Shown: positions 43,001 to 50,911 of the stretch, piece by piece | Numbering within the stretch: position 1 is the stretch's first letter | Layout of the letters: each line of letters begins with the position of its first letter | Program-made: the position numbers and the translations under genes | Notes under the pieces: generated by a model | What the model saw: the letters and a program-made list of their open reading frames with translations, nothing else | What the model was told of the DNA's origin: nothing | The model's database searches: none | Source: JANRIG01 sp033765235 | GTDB taxonomy: Bacteria; Bacteroidota; Bacteroidia; Cytophagales; UBA9547 | DNA length: 64,000 nt | NCBI GenBank assembly: GCA_033765235.1 | Contig: JANRIG010000027.1 | Coordinates: forward strand, 1 to 64,000 | Reading direction: 5' to 3'

Positions 43001-43235
43001 TGGGGATAACTCCGCAGTATACAAAAGATGACTTACCACTACCCGATGAGCCTATGATAGCTACAAATCTGTTTTGTGATAATTTTCTCAATACTTCATC
43101 GCTTTGGCCTTCTCTGCCGAAAAACAGGTGGCTTTCTTCTATATTGAATGGTCTGAGACCCGGAAATGGGTTTTTGAATGCCGATTCCTTTTTTTTGTCA
43201 ATACTTTTTTCTAAGTTTATGTTAGTAACACTCAT
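40083..43235 (-). CDS. nSTAND1-type P-loop NTPase with transmembrane helix, coiled coil and seven WD40 repeats
   Basis: This 1,050-residue protein begins with the NPFPGLRPF ... FFGRE signature of nSTAND1 NTPases. Walker A is GSSGSGKS (62-69) and Walker B lies in IIVDQFEELF (161-170, D164). A winged-helix-like segment follows (about 330-420). A single transmembrane helix lies at about 508-528, then a long Ala/Glu/Lys coiled coil (about 530-660). Seven WD40 repeats cover about 705-1015, enough for one closed propeller (for example GHTDAVRSIAFAPNG, GHRARINDLKFDPQS, DHNSWVWSVAFSPDG). STAND proteins are ATP-driven signal switches that oligomerise after ligand binding, known from defence and signalling. 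The start overlaps the TIR gene stop by 4 bp, suggesting a sensor/effector pair. Confidence 0.93.
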   Translation of the reverse strand: MSVTNINLEKSIDKKKESAFKNPFPGLRPFNIEESHLFFGREGQSDEVLRKLSQNRFVAIIGSSGSGKSSFVYCGVIPILYGGFLTNISSNWDVIVTRPGGGPIDNMAEAIIKRDKIYKGLDNEEKRLRKTIIATLLRSSSLGLSEAVSKYTETENKNILIIVDQFEELFRFKKNEEGGGSSESLAFVNLLVEAIQSKDSPIFIAITMRSDFIGDCSQFPQLTKLINNSNYLIPQMTRDQKRMAITGPVSVGGAKITPRLLQQLLSDLGDNPDQLPIMAHSLMRTWDYWGENHEKGEPLDLPHYEAIGSMSGALSQHANEAYDELSAKQKEVCAIMFKCLTEKTGDSDGIRRPTRVSVMANIAGCSADDIIRIVEVFRRPGRSLLTPSANIQLNDNSIIDISHESLMRIWVRLKNWVDEEGQAVDMYLRLSDAAAKYQVGKAGMWRPPDLQLALNWQEKNNPTLEWAQRYNPAFERTMVFLESSKKAFETEQKVKEELQRKRYKQQQTITIIFAVLTVLALGAFVWAFQLKTQADAATSRALEKEKEATNQALIAKKNADEANKQRAIALEKEKEAQVQADEAHRQAELAKASAAEANTQKAIALVNEKKAKEALTLAEQQRQLALLSEQKALEAQKIAERNETEALKQRMLSIAQAMAVKSLQIHDTTTRALVAQQSYIFNKDYLGNPHNHDVYDALYYAVKNLYHDHHNSLKGHTDAVRSIAFAPNGKQLYTAGSDGKLINWTVNDETFTATDFITNTFMNRILSISNDGKMLALAGDVDYLQLFNLSSSEPNKPKRLYGHKGKVFAMIFTPDNNNLITSGSDTSILVRDLANDKYFRLLRGVAYIKALAIEPKGEYIFVGDESGIVNMLKIKDKDFVKQLPIKNLKKIRALSISPDGRYLAIGDEVGSVKVWSLELDKLVANLSGHRARINDLKFDPQSKVLATASFDGSVRLWDIEHLNEQPIVLRDHNSWVWSVAFSPDGDKIITGCVDNLIRYYPANIERMAMKVCGQLKRNMSPDEWNLYVAKDIKYEETCEGLPVGRNKELE

Positions 43236-44713
43236 TGGTTCAAAAAGTTATTAATTTCAATTATATTATTATCATTTAGTTGCATTATAGCAGCATCATA
43301 CTTATTGGTCAAATCTGCTTTGTCTGTGGCTTTTTTGCCAAGTAATACATATTTTTTTATTTCACCTTTATTTCTGCCCAGTCCGGGTGCTTTGAGCAGG
43401 TCAGAGTATTTCATTTGAAGCCATATATCGTTCACATTATTTGCAAAAATAATACCTATATCACAAATTTTGAGGTTATTATTATGTATTTCGCGAAGTT
43501 TTAGCAAATCACCGTCGAATGATGAGGGGATAATATCAAATTTTTGCTGATCTATATTTTCTAGTATTTTTTTGGCTTCATATTCGTCCATTTTGTCATA
43601 TATGAAGTATAGTTTTTGCAAATTGGCATTGGACAGATTTTGTTTTGCAATTTGTCTTCTGACTTTGTCGAGGTTGAGTCCTAAAAGTTCTTCCAAAATA
43701 GTCATTTTGAGGTCTTCAATAGGCGATTGGTGAATTTCTGCGCCTTCGTTGTCTTCGAGCTCTCTGCGAAGGTTATCTACAAAGATTCGTTGTTTGTCGT
43801 TGACTAATTGTGCAGAAGGTGATATCCAGATGAGTCTTGTAAATTTTTTGTCACCATCGCCATTGGTGGCTGTGACAAGCTGGCTATGCTCTCCTGCAAG
43901 TTTGTTTTGAATATCTAAAATAGATTTTTCAGAACCTGTAGGTATCTCACCATAGCTGTCGCCGATGAGGTGTATGGATAGTCGAGAGGATTCTAAGTCT
44001 TTTTTTACAGCCACTTCTATCTCAGTGGCATTGATGGGAAGAGGCTTGTCTGGCAATATTTTGAATCCATGCCTGATTAAGTCGCGCTTGATATTGTCTC
44101 TATGTAGTTTTAGGTCTGCACCTGTTTCGGCCAGGTATACAATATTATTTTCTGCGGGCATATTGCCTGTAGTAATGTCGAGGTTTCTAAAATTTTTTAT
44201 AAGTGAGGCTACATCATAAGCCAAATCTACAAGTTTGAGCCAGTAGTTGCGCTCTGCATCTAAGTTAAAAAAGTCGTGAAATTCTGATAACTCACCGGTA
44301 ACCTCGTTAGTATAAAATAAGTCATATCCTAACAATCCTTTGGTAACTTGTGGTTCTACATTGGGCTCAACAGGGAATTTCAATACTTTGAGAAGTCTTG
44401 TAGTATTTTTTATGGAAATATTATTATTTGCTATGGCGTTTTCATAAAATCCATTGAGTTCTTCAAGGTTGTCTTTACTTTTGATATATTCGGGCGATAG
44501 TAGTGCTATAAATACCCCGCATTTATTCACTTCTGAAATAGATGGCTTTTCGGTGGTATTGTAAAACAAAAAGTTAGGGGTTTCGCCCAAAATCTGCTCC
44601 AGGAGTATTTTTAAAAATCTTTGAAAATTTGACACCCAACCTATAGCACCATGGGGAGCTTCATTGTCTTTTGGTGAAAAGCTTATATATATATCGTAGT
44701 TAAAATCAGGCAT
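43232..44713 (-). CDS. TIR-domain protein with two further TIR-like Rossmann domains
   Basis: A 493-residue soluble protein. Residues 1-about 110 look like a TIR domain: strand DIYISFS (7-13), helix WVSNFQRFLKILL, strand VFIALLSPEYIKS (67-79) and the acidic pair E84/E85 in the helix where TIR NADases keep their catalytic Glu. The Trp-Cys usually seen before that Glu is Asp-Asn here. A second domain (about 195-345, VYLAETGADLKLHRDNIKRD ... IHLIGDSYG) resembles DUF4062/TIR-like folds. The third (about 365-493, YFIYDKMDEYEAKK ... CDIGIIFANN ... LLKAPGLGR) also looks TIR-like. It overlaps the transporter gene by 8 bp and the STAND gene by 4 bp. NAD cleavage or scaffolding are both possible. Confidence 0.85.
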   Translation of the reverse strand: MPDFNYDIYISFSPKDNEAPHGAIGWVSNFQRFLKILLEQILGETPNFLFYNTTEKPSISEVNKCGVFIALLSPEYIKSKDNLEELNGFYENAIANNNISIKNTTRLLKVLKFPVEPNVEPQVTKGLLGYDLFYTNEVTGELSEFHDFFNLDAERNYWLKLVDLAYDVASLIKNFRNLDITTGNMPAENNIVYLAETGADLKLHRDNIKRDLIRHGFKILPDKPLPINATEIEVAVKKDLESSRLSIHLIGDSYGEIPTGSEKSILDIQNKLAGEHSQLVTATNGDGDKKFTRLIWISPSAQLVNDKQRIFVDNLRRELEDNEGAEIHQSPIEDLKMTILEELLGLNLDKVRRQIAKQNLSNANLQKLYFIYDKMDEYEAKKILENIDQQKFDIIPSSFDGDLLKLREIHNNNLKICDIGIIFANNVNDIWLQMKYSDLLKAPGLGRNKGEIKKYVLLGKKATDKADLTNKYDAAIMQLNDNNIIEINNFLNQ

Positions 44714-47700
44714 CGGTAAGGGCAGTATTTATTTCTTTATTATGTGATGAATATTTATTATTTACTACATCTATTAATTCTTTGGCTATTTCAAAGTTAT
44801 CATATATTTGTTCCATAAACATATGTTTATCTATCTTAAATACAAGGCTTTGCTGCTTTGCTATCAATGTATAATTACTGATATCTGTATCAAGGATGAG
44901 GGTTTCGCCAAATACTACGCCGGGTGTATCTATCACCTCATCGGGTTGGTTTTTATATTTTATTTCAAGGCTGCCATTTACCAATATATATATGGGTGCA
45001 TTGCCGTTGTCTTGTTCTGTGAGCAAGGTATCGCCGGCTTTGAATCTTACCTCATCTACAAGTTCTACAAACTCCATGAGTATATTTCCGGGCACTTTTT
45101 TAAATAATTCTACATTTTTCAAGAAAAATACTTTTTCAAGCTTGTTCATGGGCAGATGCGGGTTTTCTACATCGGGATTAATATAAAAAAGTGCATCAAG
45201 TTCTTTTCTTTCATGCTCAGGCAAGCGAGCTGCATAAAGTTTGTAGGCAGATTTGTCAATAGTGTAGATAGCCCATGCGGCTATATCACGAAGGAGAGGT
45301 GACGGATTAAATAGATTTGCCACTAAATCATTGGTCACTATGGCGTTAGGTTCGTTGGCATAAGCATATATGGCGCATGCCTTTGTCCATCGGTTTATGC
45401 TATTGTAGTCGCGGTTTATAATTTGCATGAGTACTTCTACCCTATCCAAGTGCTGGCGAGGGAAGTGTGGTTGGAGCAGCTCATTGCGCTCGCTCTGAGG
45501 TATATCTTGAATGAGAGGAAAAAGTATTGGTTTAAGTTCATCGGCCAAGAACACATCCAGTAGCTCTACTGCATATACAATTCCCTCAACTGTGGCACTA
45601 TCTATATTGTCTTTTACCAATTTGATAGATTGTGGGTCATATATAAGTGCTAACAGCATGTATATATTTTCAAAATTGAAATGTACTTCTTCTTGCAGTG
45701 CGTATTTGAGTTCTATGGCGTAGTCGCTGTCCGGTATTTCTTGCAAAGCTGCCATGTTCCATGCAGAGTTGCCTATGTCAGTTTCAATGGCTTGTTTTAT
45801 CCTTATTGTTTGAGATTCATCGGGCTTAAAGCCACAACTGCTCAAGCACATGAGCACGTTGTTTACAATCTTTTTATCGGGGAAGTCTATCTTGTTCCAT
45901 AGCAGTTTTATGACTTGCTCGCCTCTGATACGACCGTATATTTGTACAATTTTTTCTTGAATGGTGGCAGACTGATTGGTTTTGTAGAATGCTGCTTCGA
46001 GGGTAGGGAGTATTTTTTCGCCGGAGGCAATGAGTGCTGCAGCAGCCACATTGCAAAAAGTGTATGAAGACAAAAACTCTATCAATATGGGCCATGACTC
46101 ATGCCTATCCATTTGTGCAGCAGCTATAATGGCTGCAAAGCGCACATCGGCATCTGAATCTCTGAGCAACTGCAATACGTGTGGCACATATGCATCATCG
46201 GTGGTTTTGCTAAGTAAAGTAGCTGCAAATATACGCTCTTCGTCTTTTTTGGACTTTATGAGGTAGTAAATGTATTTTGGGGTAATCTCTATGGTGTCTG
46301 TTTCCTTAAGGTTATTTATAGCTTGCTGAGCCAATTGTTTTACAGCCGGTATACGTTCATTGTTGATATATTTTTCTAATTTTTCAATTGCTTTTACTGC
46401 ATTAATAGATTGCAAACGGGTAATGGAGTATTCACGCAGTTCTTTTATATCGCTGTTAAGACATTGGTAAAGTTTTTGCTGTGCCAATACAGGGTCCAGC
46501 TTTTCTAATATTTTTAAAGTGTATATGACTGTGTTGGTATTGGGATTATCTAATTCTTTATTGAGCACATCGGTTACTTCATAATCCTTTTTCTCCAAAA
46601 ATACATTACTGATTTTGGTATTTTGAAGCGTATTGGTAAGATTTCGCCTGTACTCAATGAATAGCCTGATCACTACGTAGGTATAAAATGCACAAACCAA
46701 TACCAAAAAGTATGAGAAAAATATTAGCTCAAAAAAGTGTAAAAGACTCAAGGTGGTCAAAATGATGCCTGCCAATATTACTGAAAATTCTCTAAAAATA
46801 CCTTCTACTTTTATTTGTATATCGAAGCGTGTGCGCAAATCCAGTGGAATGAAAAGATTTTTTACAATTGGGTCTTCGAATGATTCTTTGAGTGATTGTA
46901 AAAAGAGCTTACTCATACATATAAATAGGAAGAATAACACAAAACTCACAGCCTCTATAGTGTAGCCAAACAGTGTGCCGATGAGCGATGCGAGCACTGC
47001 AAACAACCCCAATGTGCCGGGAATAAGTATGAGTGAGGTTTTCATACCATACATTTTTATAATACGCTCAGCCACAAAGGTCTGCATGATGAAGCTAAAT
47101 ACTGTAACCAAGCCTCCAAACAACCCTAAGAAACCTGCAAGGTCGTTTTCGTTGGTATATTTTTGAACAGTTACGTTAAGAAATGAGTATTCCAAAAATA
47201 TTACAGCCATTACAGAAGCCATGAATAGCATACAAAGCCAGCGTACATATGGATTTGCTATCATTTTATTAATGGGTTCTGCTTCATTGAGGAGCCTTTT
47301 GCGCTCCTTGAGCAAGGCTTTATTTCCATATACTACCACAAATATGAGTAACATAATAAATGCTAATATACCACTTATAGTGCTCACAATCATAAACTTA
47401 GCTACATCTTTGATATATGGAGATACAAAAAGCACCACAAAAAAGCCTATCGCAGTAGCCACCATTTGACCTTGGTCTACGGTATTTATCATATGTTTTT
47501 CACGTTTGAGTGAAAATGTGCGAGTCACAGTGCCATAAAAGCATAGCATAAACATACTGTTCAATGGTCCAAGAAGCATATAAGATACAAATTTGACCCA
47601 GTCTTCACTCACATATTCCAACCCCAAATACACGAACACAACCAATATAGAACTGCATGCAAAAATGACCAATGAAATATTGGTAAATAGAAATCTTCTT

Positions 47701-47924
47701 TGAAAAAATGAAAATATGGTGGTAGCTATCACACCAATACCGCCTGAGAGTATTGGTAAAAAAGGCAAATATTTGGTTCCAAACTGATCTAGAAATAATG
47801 TACTTGCCGCCACATCATAGCTCACCAAAAATGCGCCTATACAAAATGAATTTGCAAGCAGCAACATCACAGGTAAAAACTCTGTGGAGTCAATCCCAAG
47901 AAATTTCTCAAAAGATTTTCTCAT
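44706..47924 (-). CDS. ATP/ADP-translocase-like membrane protein fused to HEAT repeats and a cNMP-binding-like domain
   Basis: A 1,072-residue protein from the ATG at 47924; a TTG two codons earlier (47930) is the alternative start. Residues 1 to about 425 contain roughly 12 hydrophobic segments in the pattern of nucleotide transporter (NTT)/MFS proteins (GPLNSMFMLCFYGTV, KREKHMINTVDQGQM). HEAT-like helical repeats fill about 440-900 (VPHVLQLLRDSDADVRFAA). The C-terminal 930-1045 is a CRP-type beta-roll (FKKVPGNILMEFVEL, KAGDTLLTEQ, IYILVNGSLEI, VFGETLIL). In the phosphate cassette the Arg expected ten residues after Gly-Glu is Asn. First gene of the seven-gene operon. Import of nucleotides or regulated sensing is inferred only. 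Confidence 0.9.
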   Translation of the reverse strand: MRKSFEKFLGIDSTEFLPVMLLLANSFCIGAFLVSYDVAASTLFLDQFGTKYLPFLPILSGGIGVIATTIFSFFQRRFLFTNISLVIFACSSILVVFVYLGLEYVSEDWVKFVSYMLLGPLNSMFMLCFYGTVTRTFSLKREKHMINTVDQGQMVATAIGFFVVLFVSPYIKDVAKFMIVSTISGILAFIMLLIFVVVYGNKALLKERKRLLNEAEPINKMIANPYVRWLCMLFMASVMAVIFLEYSFLNVTVQKYTNENDLAGFLGLFGGLVTVFSFIMQTFVAERIIKMYGMKTSLILIPGTLGLFAVLASLIGTLFGYTIEAVSFVLFFLFICMSKLFLQSLKESFEDPIVKNLFIPLDLRTRFDIQIKVEGIFREFSVILAGIILTTLSLLHFFELIFFSYFLVLVCAFYTYVVIRLFIEYRRNLTNTLQNTKISNVFLEKKDYEVTDVLNKELDNPNTNTVIYTLKILEKLDPVLAQQKLYQCLNSDIKELREYSITRLQSINAVKAIEKLEKYINNERIPAVKQLAQQAINNLKETDTIEITPKYIYYLIKSKKDEERIFAATLLSKTTDDAYVPHVLQLLRDSDADVRFAAIIAAAQMDRHESWPILIEFLSSYTFCNVAAAALIASGEKILPTLEAAFYKTNQSATIQEKIVQIYGRIRGEQVIKLLWNKIDFPDKKIVNNVLMCLSSCGFKPDESQTIRIKQAIETDIGNSAWNMAALQEIPDSDYAIELKYALQEEVHFNFENIYMLLALIYDPQSIKLVKDNIDSATVEGIVYAVELLDVFLADELKPILFPLIQDIPQSERNELLQPHFPRQHLDRVEVLMQIINRDYNSINRWTKACAIYAYANEPNAIVTNDLVANLFNPSPLLRDIAAWAIYTIDKSAYKLYAARLPEHERKELDALFYINPDVENPHLPMNKLEKVFFLKNVELFKKVPGNILMEFVELVDEVRFKAGDTLLTEQDNGNAPIYILVNGSLEIKYKNQPDEVIDTPGVVFGETLILDTDISNYTLIAKQQSLVFKIDKHMFMEQIYDNFEIAKELIDVVNNKYSSHNKEINTALTDA

Positions 47925-47993
47925 AATCAATTAATGTGGATATTATAACTAAAACCACACCTCGTAAATCGTGGATATAAAAGGTAAAGGCAT

Positions 47994-48001
47994 CAAAGTT
48001 A
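47994..48001 (-). promoter_or_regulatory. Possible -7 promoter element of the TIR/STAND operon
   Basis: On the minus strand this reads TAACTTTG, an exact TAnnTTTG match, about 70 bp upstream of the transporter ATG. No TTTG sits at the expected 19-21 bp spacing, so support is moderate. Confidence 0.4.
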
Positions 48002-48169
48002 TAAAAATTGCTTAAAATTAGTATAAATATTACGAATATACAAAATACAATAAAAAATAATTGATTTATGTCAATTTATTTAAATATAAAACGGAAAGAA
48101 GAAATATATTATTGAGATATTTCCTTTAAATATTAACAATTATTTAATACAATACATCAAAAAATTTAT

Positions 48170-48177
48170 TATCTTCG
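48170..48177 (+). promoter_or_regulatory. Possible -7 promoter element of the ppi-nadD operon
   Basis: TATCTTCG (one mismatch to TAnnTTTG) lies 47 bp before the cyclophilin ATG, a spacing and form common in Bacteroidota. No clear -33 TTTG precedes it. Confidence 0.4.
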
Positions 48178-48224
48178 TGCCCTTTTCTTAATAATTGACT
48201 AAAATAAACAAATAAAATTAATAA

Positions 48225-48668
48225 ATGGCGATAGCAAAAATCCATACTCCCAAAGGCACTATGACTGCAATATTTTATGAGAAAGATGCTCCAAATGCGG
48301 TAGCAAATTTTATAAAATTAGCTAAATCAGGCTTTTACGACAACCTTAATTTTCACAGAGTGATACCCAACTTTGTGATACAAGGCGGCTGCCCCAACAA
48401 AAATGGCACCGGAGGTCCGGGATATACCATCAAATGTGAGCTGAATGGCAACAATCAATACCATGATAAGGGCGTATTGTCCATGGCTCATGCCGGCAAA
48501 GATACCGGAGGTTCACAGTTTTTCATATGCCATAATCGTGAGAATACCAAACATTTGGACAGAAAACATACCGCATTTGGCAAATTAACTGATGGATTAG
48601 ATGTGTTGGATGCCATACGTCAAGGTGATGAGATTACCAAGATTGAGATCTTAGAAGTAGAAGAATAA
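48225..48668 (+). CDS. Peptidyl-prolyl cis-trans isomerase, cyclophilin type
   Basis: A 147-residue single-domain cyclophilin. The active-site motif FHRVIPNFVIQGG (43-55, catalytic Arg45, Gln53), the GSQFFI strand (96-101) and HTAFGK (115-120) are all present. It has no signal peptide, so it should be cytoplasmic, helping proline isomerisation during folding. It is the first gene of the eight-gene plus-strand operon, 4 bp before purK. PpiB-like by length and lack of export signal. Confidence 0.93.
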   Translation: MAIAKIHTPKGTMTAIFYEKDAPNAVANFIKLAKSGFYDNLNFHRVIPNFVIQGGCPNKNGTGGPGYTIKCELNGNNQYHDKGVLSMAHAGKDTGGSQFFICHNRENTKHLDRKHTAFGKLTDGLDVLDAIRQGDEITKIEILEVEE

Positions 48669-48672
48669 CATT

Positions 48673-49815
48673 ATGGAAAAAAAGTTTTACCAAGACCTTA
48701 AGATAGGTATCTTGGGTGGAGGGCAACTCGGCAGAATGCTGATACAAGAGGCAGTAAACTTTAACTTGCAAATACATGTGCTTGACAATGATGATGAGGC
48801 CCCTTGTAAAAATATAGCTTCAAAATTTGTAAAAGGCTCACTAACAGACTATGAGGTAGTATTTGAGTTTGGCAAAGACCTTGACCTTCTTACCATAGAA
48901 ATAGAAAATGTGAACACTGAGGCACTCATAGCATTAGAAGCATCAGGAGTAAAAGTATATCCTCAGCCTCATATCATAAAACTCATACAAGACAAACGCA
49001 CTCAAAAAGAATTTTACAAAAAAAACGATATTCCAACCTCAGATTATGTGCTTATAAACCACAAAAATGAATTAGAGGCATACAAAAACTACCTGCCCGG
49101 AGTACTAAAACTTGGCAAAGCAGGCTATGATGGCAAAGGGGTACTTATCATAGAAAGTGAAAATGACTTCAAAAAAGCATTTGACGCACCCGGTCTGCTG
49201 GAGCGCAAAATAGATTTTGAAAAAGAAATATCAGTGATAGTGGCTCGCAACGAGAGTGGCGAAGTATCTGTGTATCCGGTGGTAGAACTTGTGTTCAACT
49301 CCAAATACAATTTGGTAGATTACCTATTTGCACCGGCTATCATATCTGACGATATTGAGCACAAAGCCATAGATACAGCCAAAGAACTTATATCAAAACT
49401 ACAAATGGTAGGCCTGCTTGCCGTAGAGATGTTTGTAACTCATGACGGACAAGTGTATGTAAATGAAATAGCCCCACGCCCTCACAATAGTGGGCACCAT
49501 ACTATAGAAGCCAATTTTACCTCTCAATACGGTCAACTTTGGCGTGCAATACTCAACCTACCCTTGGGCTCCACCGAAACGCGCAACTATGCTGCCATGG
49601 TGAACCTGCTGGGTGAAGAGGGGCACAATGGCATAGCTACTTATGAAGGTCTTGAAGAAATACTCAAATTCGAAGGTGTGTTTCCACACCTATATGGCAA
49701 AAAATTTACCAAACCCTCCCGCAAAATGGGACATGTGACTATAGTAGGCAGAGATATTGTAGAACTTAATGAAAAAATAAGCTTGGTAAAAAATACTATC
49801 AAAGTAAAGGCTTAA
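48673..49815 (+). CDS. purK: 5-(carboxyamino)imidazole ribonucleotide synthase
   Basis: A 380-residue ATP-grasp enzyme. The N-terminal preATP-grasp Rossmann motif (IGILGGGQLGRMLIQEA, 12-28), the ATP-grasp Gly-rich loop KAGYDGKGV and the family-specific stretch EIAPRPHNSGHHTIEA are clear. PurK carboxylates aminoimidazole ribonucleotide using ATP and bicarbonate, feeding PurE. purE is not adjacent here, although PurK and PurS in this window serve the same purine pathway. It lies 4 bp after the cyclophilin and 12 bp before the guanylyltransferase gene. Confidence 0.95.
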   Translation: MEKKFYQDLKIGILGGGQLGRMLIQEAVNFNLQIHVLDNDDEAPCKNIASKFVKGSLTDYEVVFEFGKDLDLLTIEIENVNTEALIALEASGVKVYPQPHIIKLIQDKRTQKEFYKKNDIPTSDYVLINHKNELEAYKNYLPGVLKLGKAGYDGKGVLIIESENDFKKAFDAPGLLERKIDFEKEISVIVARNESGEVSVYPVVELVFNSKYNLVDYLFAPAIISDDIEHKAIDTAKELISKLQMVGLLAVEMFVTHDGQVYVNEIAPRPHNSGHHTIEANFTSQYGQLWRAILNLPLGSTETRNYAAMVNLLGEEGHNGIATYEGLEEILKFEGVFPHLYGKKFTKPSRKMGHVTIVGRDIVELNEKISLVKNTIKVKA

Positions 49816-49827
49816 TATTGCTCAGTA

Positions 49828-50901
49828 ATGAATAATAATTATGTTGTAATCATGGCTGGGGGTGTAGGAAGCAGATTTTGGCCCTACAGCAAGCAAGCAT
49901 TGCCCAAGCAGTTTCACGATGTGCTAGGCTACGGAAAAACCATGTTTCAAGACACAGTACAAAGATTCAAAAACATAGCCCCTCTACAAAATATCTTTGT
50001 AGTAACTAATAAAAACTATTACCAACTCGTAAAAAAAAACATACCTGAACTTTCAGATGAGCAAATATTACTTGAACCTATTGGCAAAAATACCGCACCT
50101 TGCATTGCATATGCTTGCTACAAAATAGCAAAAGTAAATCCTGCTGCCAATGTAGTAGTGACTCCGTCTGATGCTGCTATCATGCAACCATCTGTGTATG
50201 AAGGTCAAATATTGAAAGCCATACAATTTGCGTCAGACAAAGATGTGCTGGTGACACTTGGTATAAACCCTACTCGCCCAGACACAGGATATGGATACAT
50301 AAAATTTGACATAAGAGATAAGTCACCCATAAAGAAGGTGCTGAAATTTACCGAAAAACCTACTTTAGAAGTTGCTCAAAAATTTATACAAAGTGGTGAC
50401 TATGTGTGGAATGCAGGGATATTTGTATGGAATGTGAGCGCATTTATAGAAGCATTTGAGCTGCATATGCCGGCATTGCATCATTCATTTAACGATGCCA
50501 AAGAATACTATTTTACTCCTAACGAGCATACATATATTACTAATATTTTTAACCATTGCGAGTCTATCTCTATAGACTATGCATTAATGGAAAAAGCTGA
50601 AAATGTATATGTGATACCATCAGACTTTGGCTGGAGCGATGTGGGCACATGGAAATCAGTGTATGAACTATCTGCAAAAGATGCTCAAGGCAATGCAGTA
50701 TCGGGCAATGTGAAAACTTATAATACTACCAATTGTATTATTAAAACATCAAACAAAACACTTACTGTAGTAAATGGCATAGATAATTGCATCATAGTAG
50801 AAGCAGATGGTGTACTTATGATATGCAATGCCAATGATGAACAATACATCAAAAAAATAGTGGATGATATAAAAAATATAGAAAACGGTAAATACATATA
50901 G
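49828..50901 (+). CDS. manC: Mannose-1-phosphate guanylyltransferase
   Basis: A 357-residue nucleotidyltransferase with the pyrophosphorylase signature GGVGSRFWPYSKQALPKQF (11-29), the base-recognition segment EPIGKNTAPCIAYAC, and the sugar-binding motif FTEKP with NAGIFVW. It makes GDP-mannose from mannose-1-phosphate and GTP for surface polysaccharides and glycans. The protein lacks the C-terminal phosphomannose isomerase domain of bifunctional ManC/AlgA. It sits between purK and the enoyl-CoA hydratase gene with short gaps of 12 and 10 bp. Confidence 0.93.
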   Translation: MNNNYVVIMAGGVGSRFWPYSKQALPKQFHDVLGYGKTMFQDTVQRFKNIAPLQNIFVVTNKNYYQLVKKNIPELSDEQILLEPIGKNTAPCIAYACYKIAKVNPAANVVVTPSDAAIMQPSVYEGQILKAIQFASDKDVLVTLGINPTRPDTGYGYIKFDIRDKSPIKKVLKFTEKPTLEVAQKFIQSGDYVWNAGIFVWNVSAFIEAFELHMPALHHSFNDAKEYYFTPNEHTYITNIFNHCESISIDYALMEKAENVYVIPSDFGWSDVGTWKSVYELSAKDAQGNAVSGNVKTYNTTNCIIKTSNKTLTVVNGIDNCIIVEADGVLMICNANDEQYIKKIVDDIKNIENGKYI

Positions 50902-50911
50902 CATATTTATT

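Larger units (their letters stand above)
47931..48224. other. Divergent AT-rich promoter region
   Basis: The largest gap in the window (294 bp) lies between the start of the TIR/STAND operon and the ppi-purK operon. It holds the two promoter elements listed separately and is otherwise very AT-rich. I see no RNA gene or convincing small frame in it. Confidence 0.6.

Noticed and set aside
42598..43254. 218-residue plus-strand frame
   Set aside because: Antisense to the conserved P-loop part of the STAND NTPase gene; no recognisable domain. A shadow of the coding frame.
47924..47930. TTG at 47930 as the start of the transporter-like protein
   Set aside because: An ATG lies two codons downstream in the same frame and is the more likely start; the difference is two residues.
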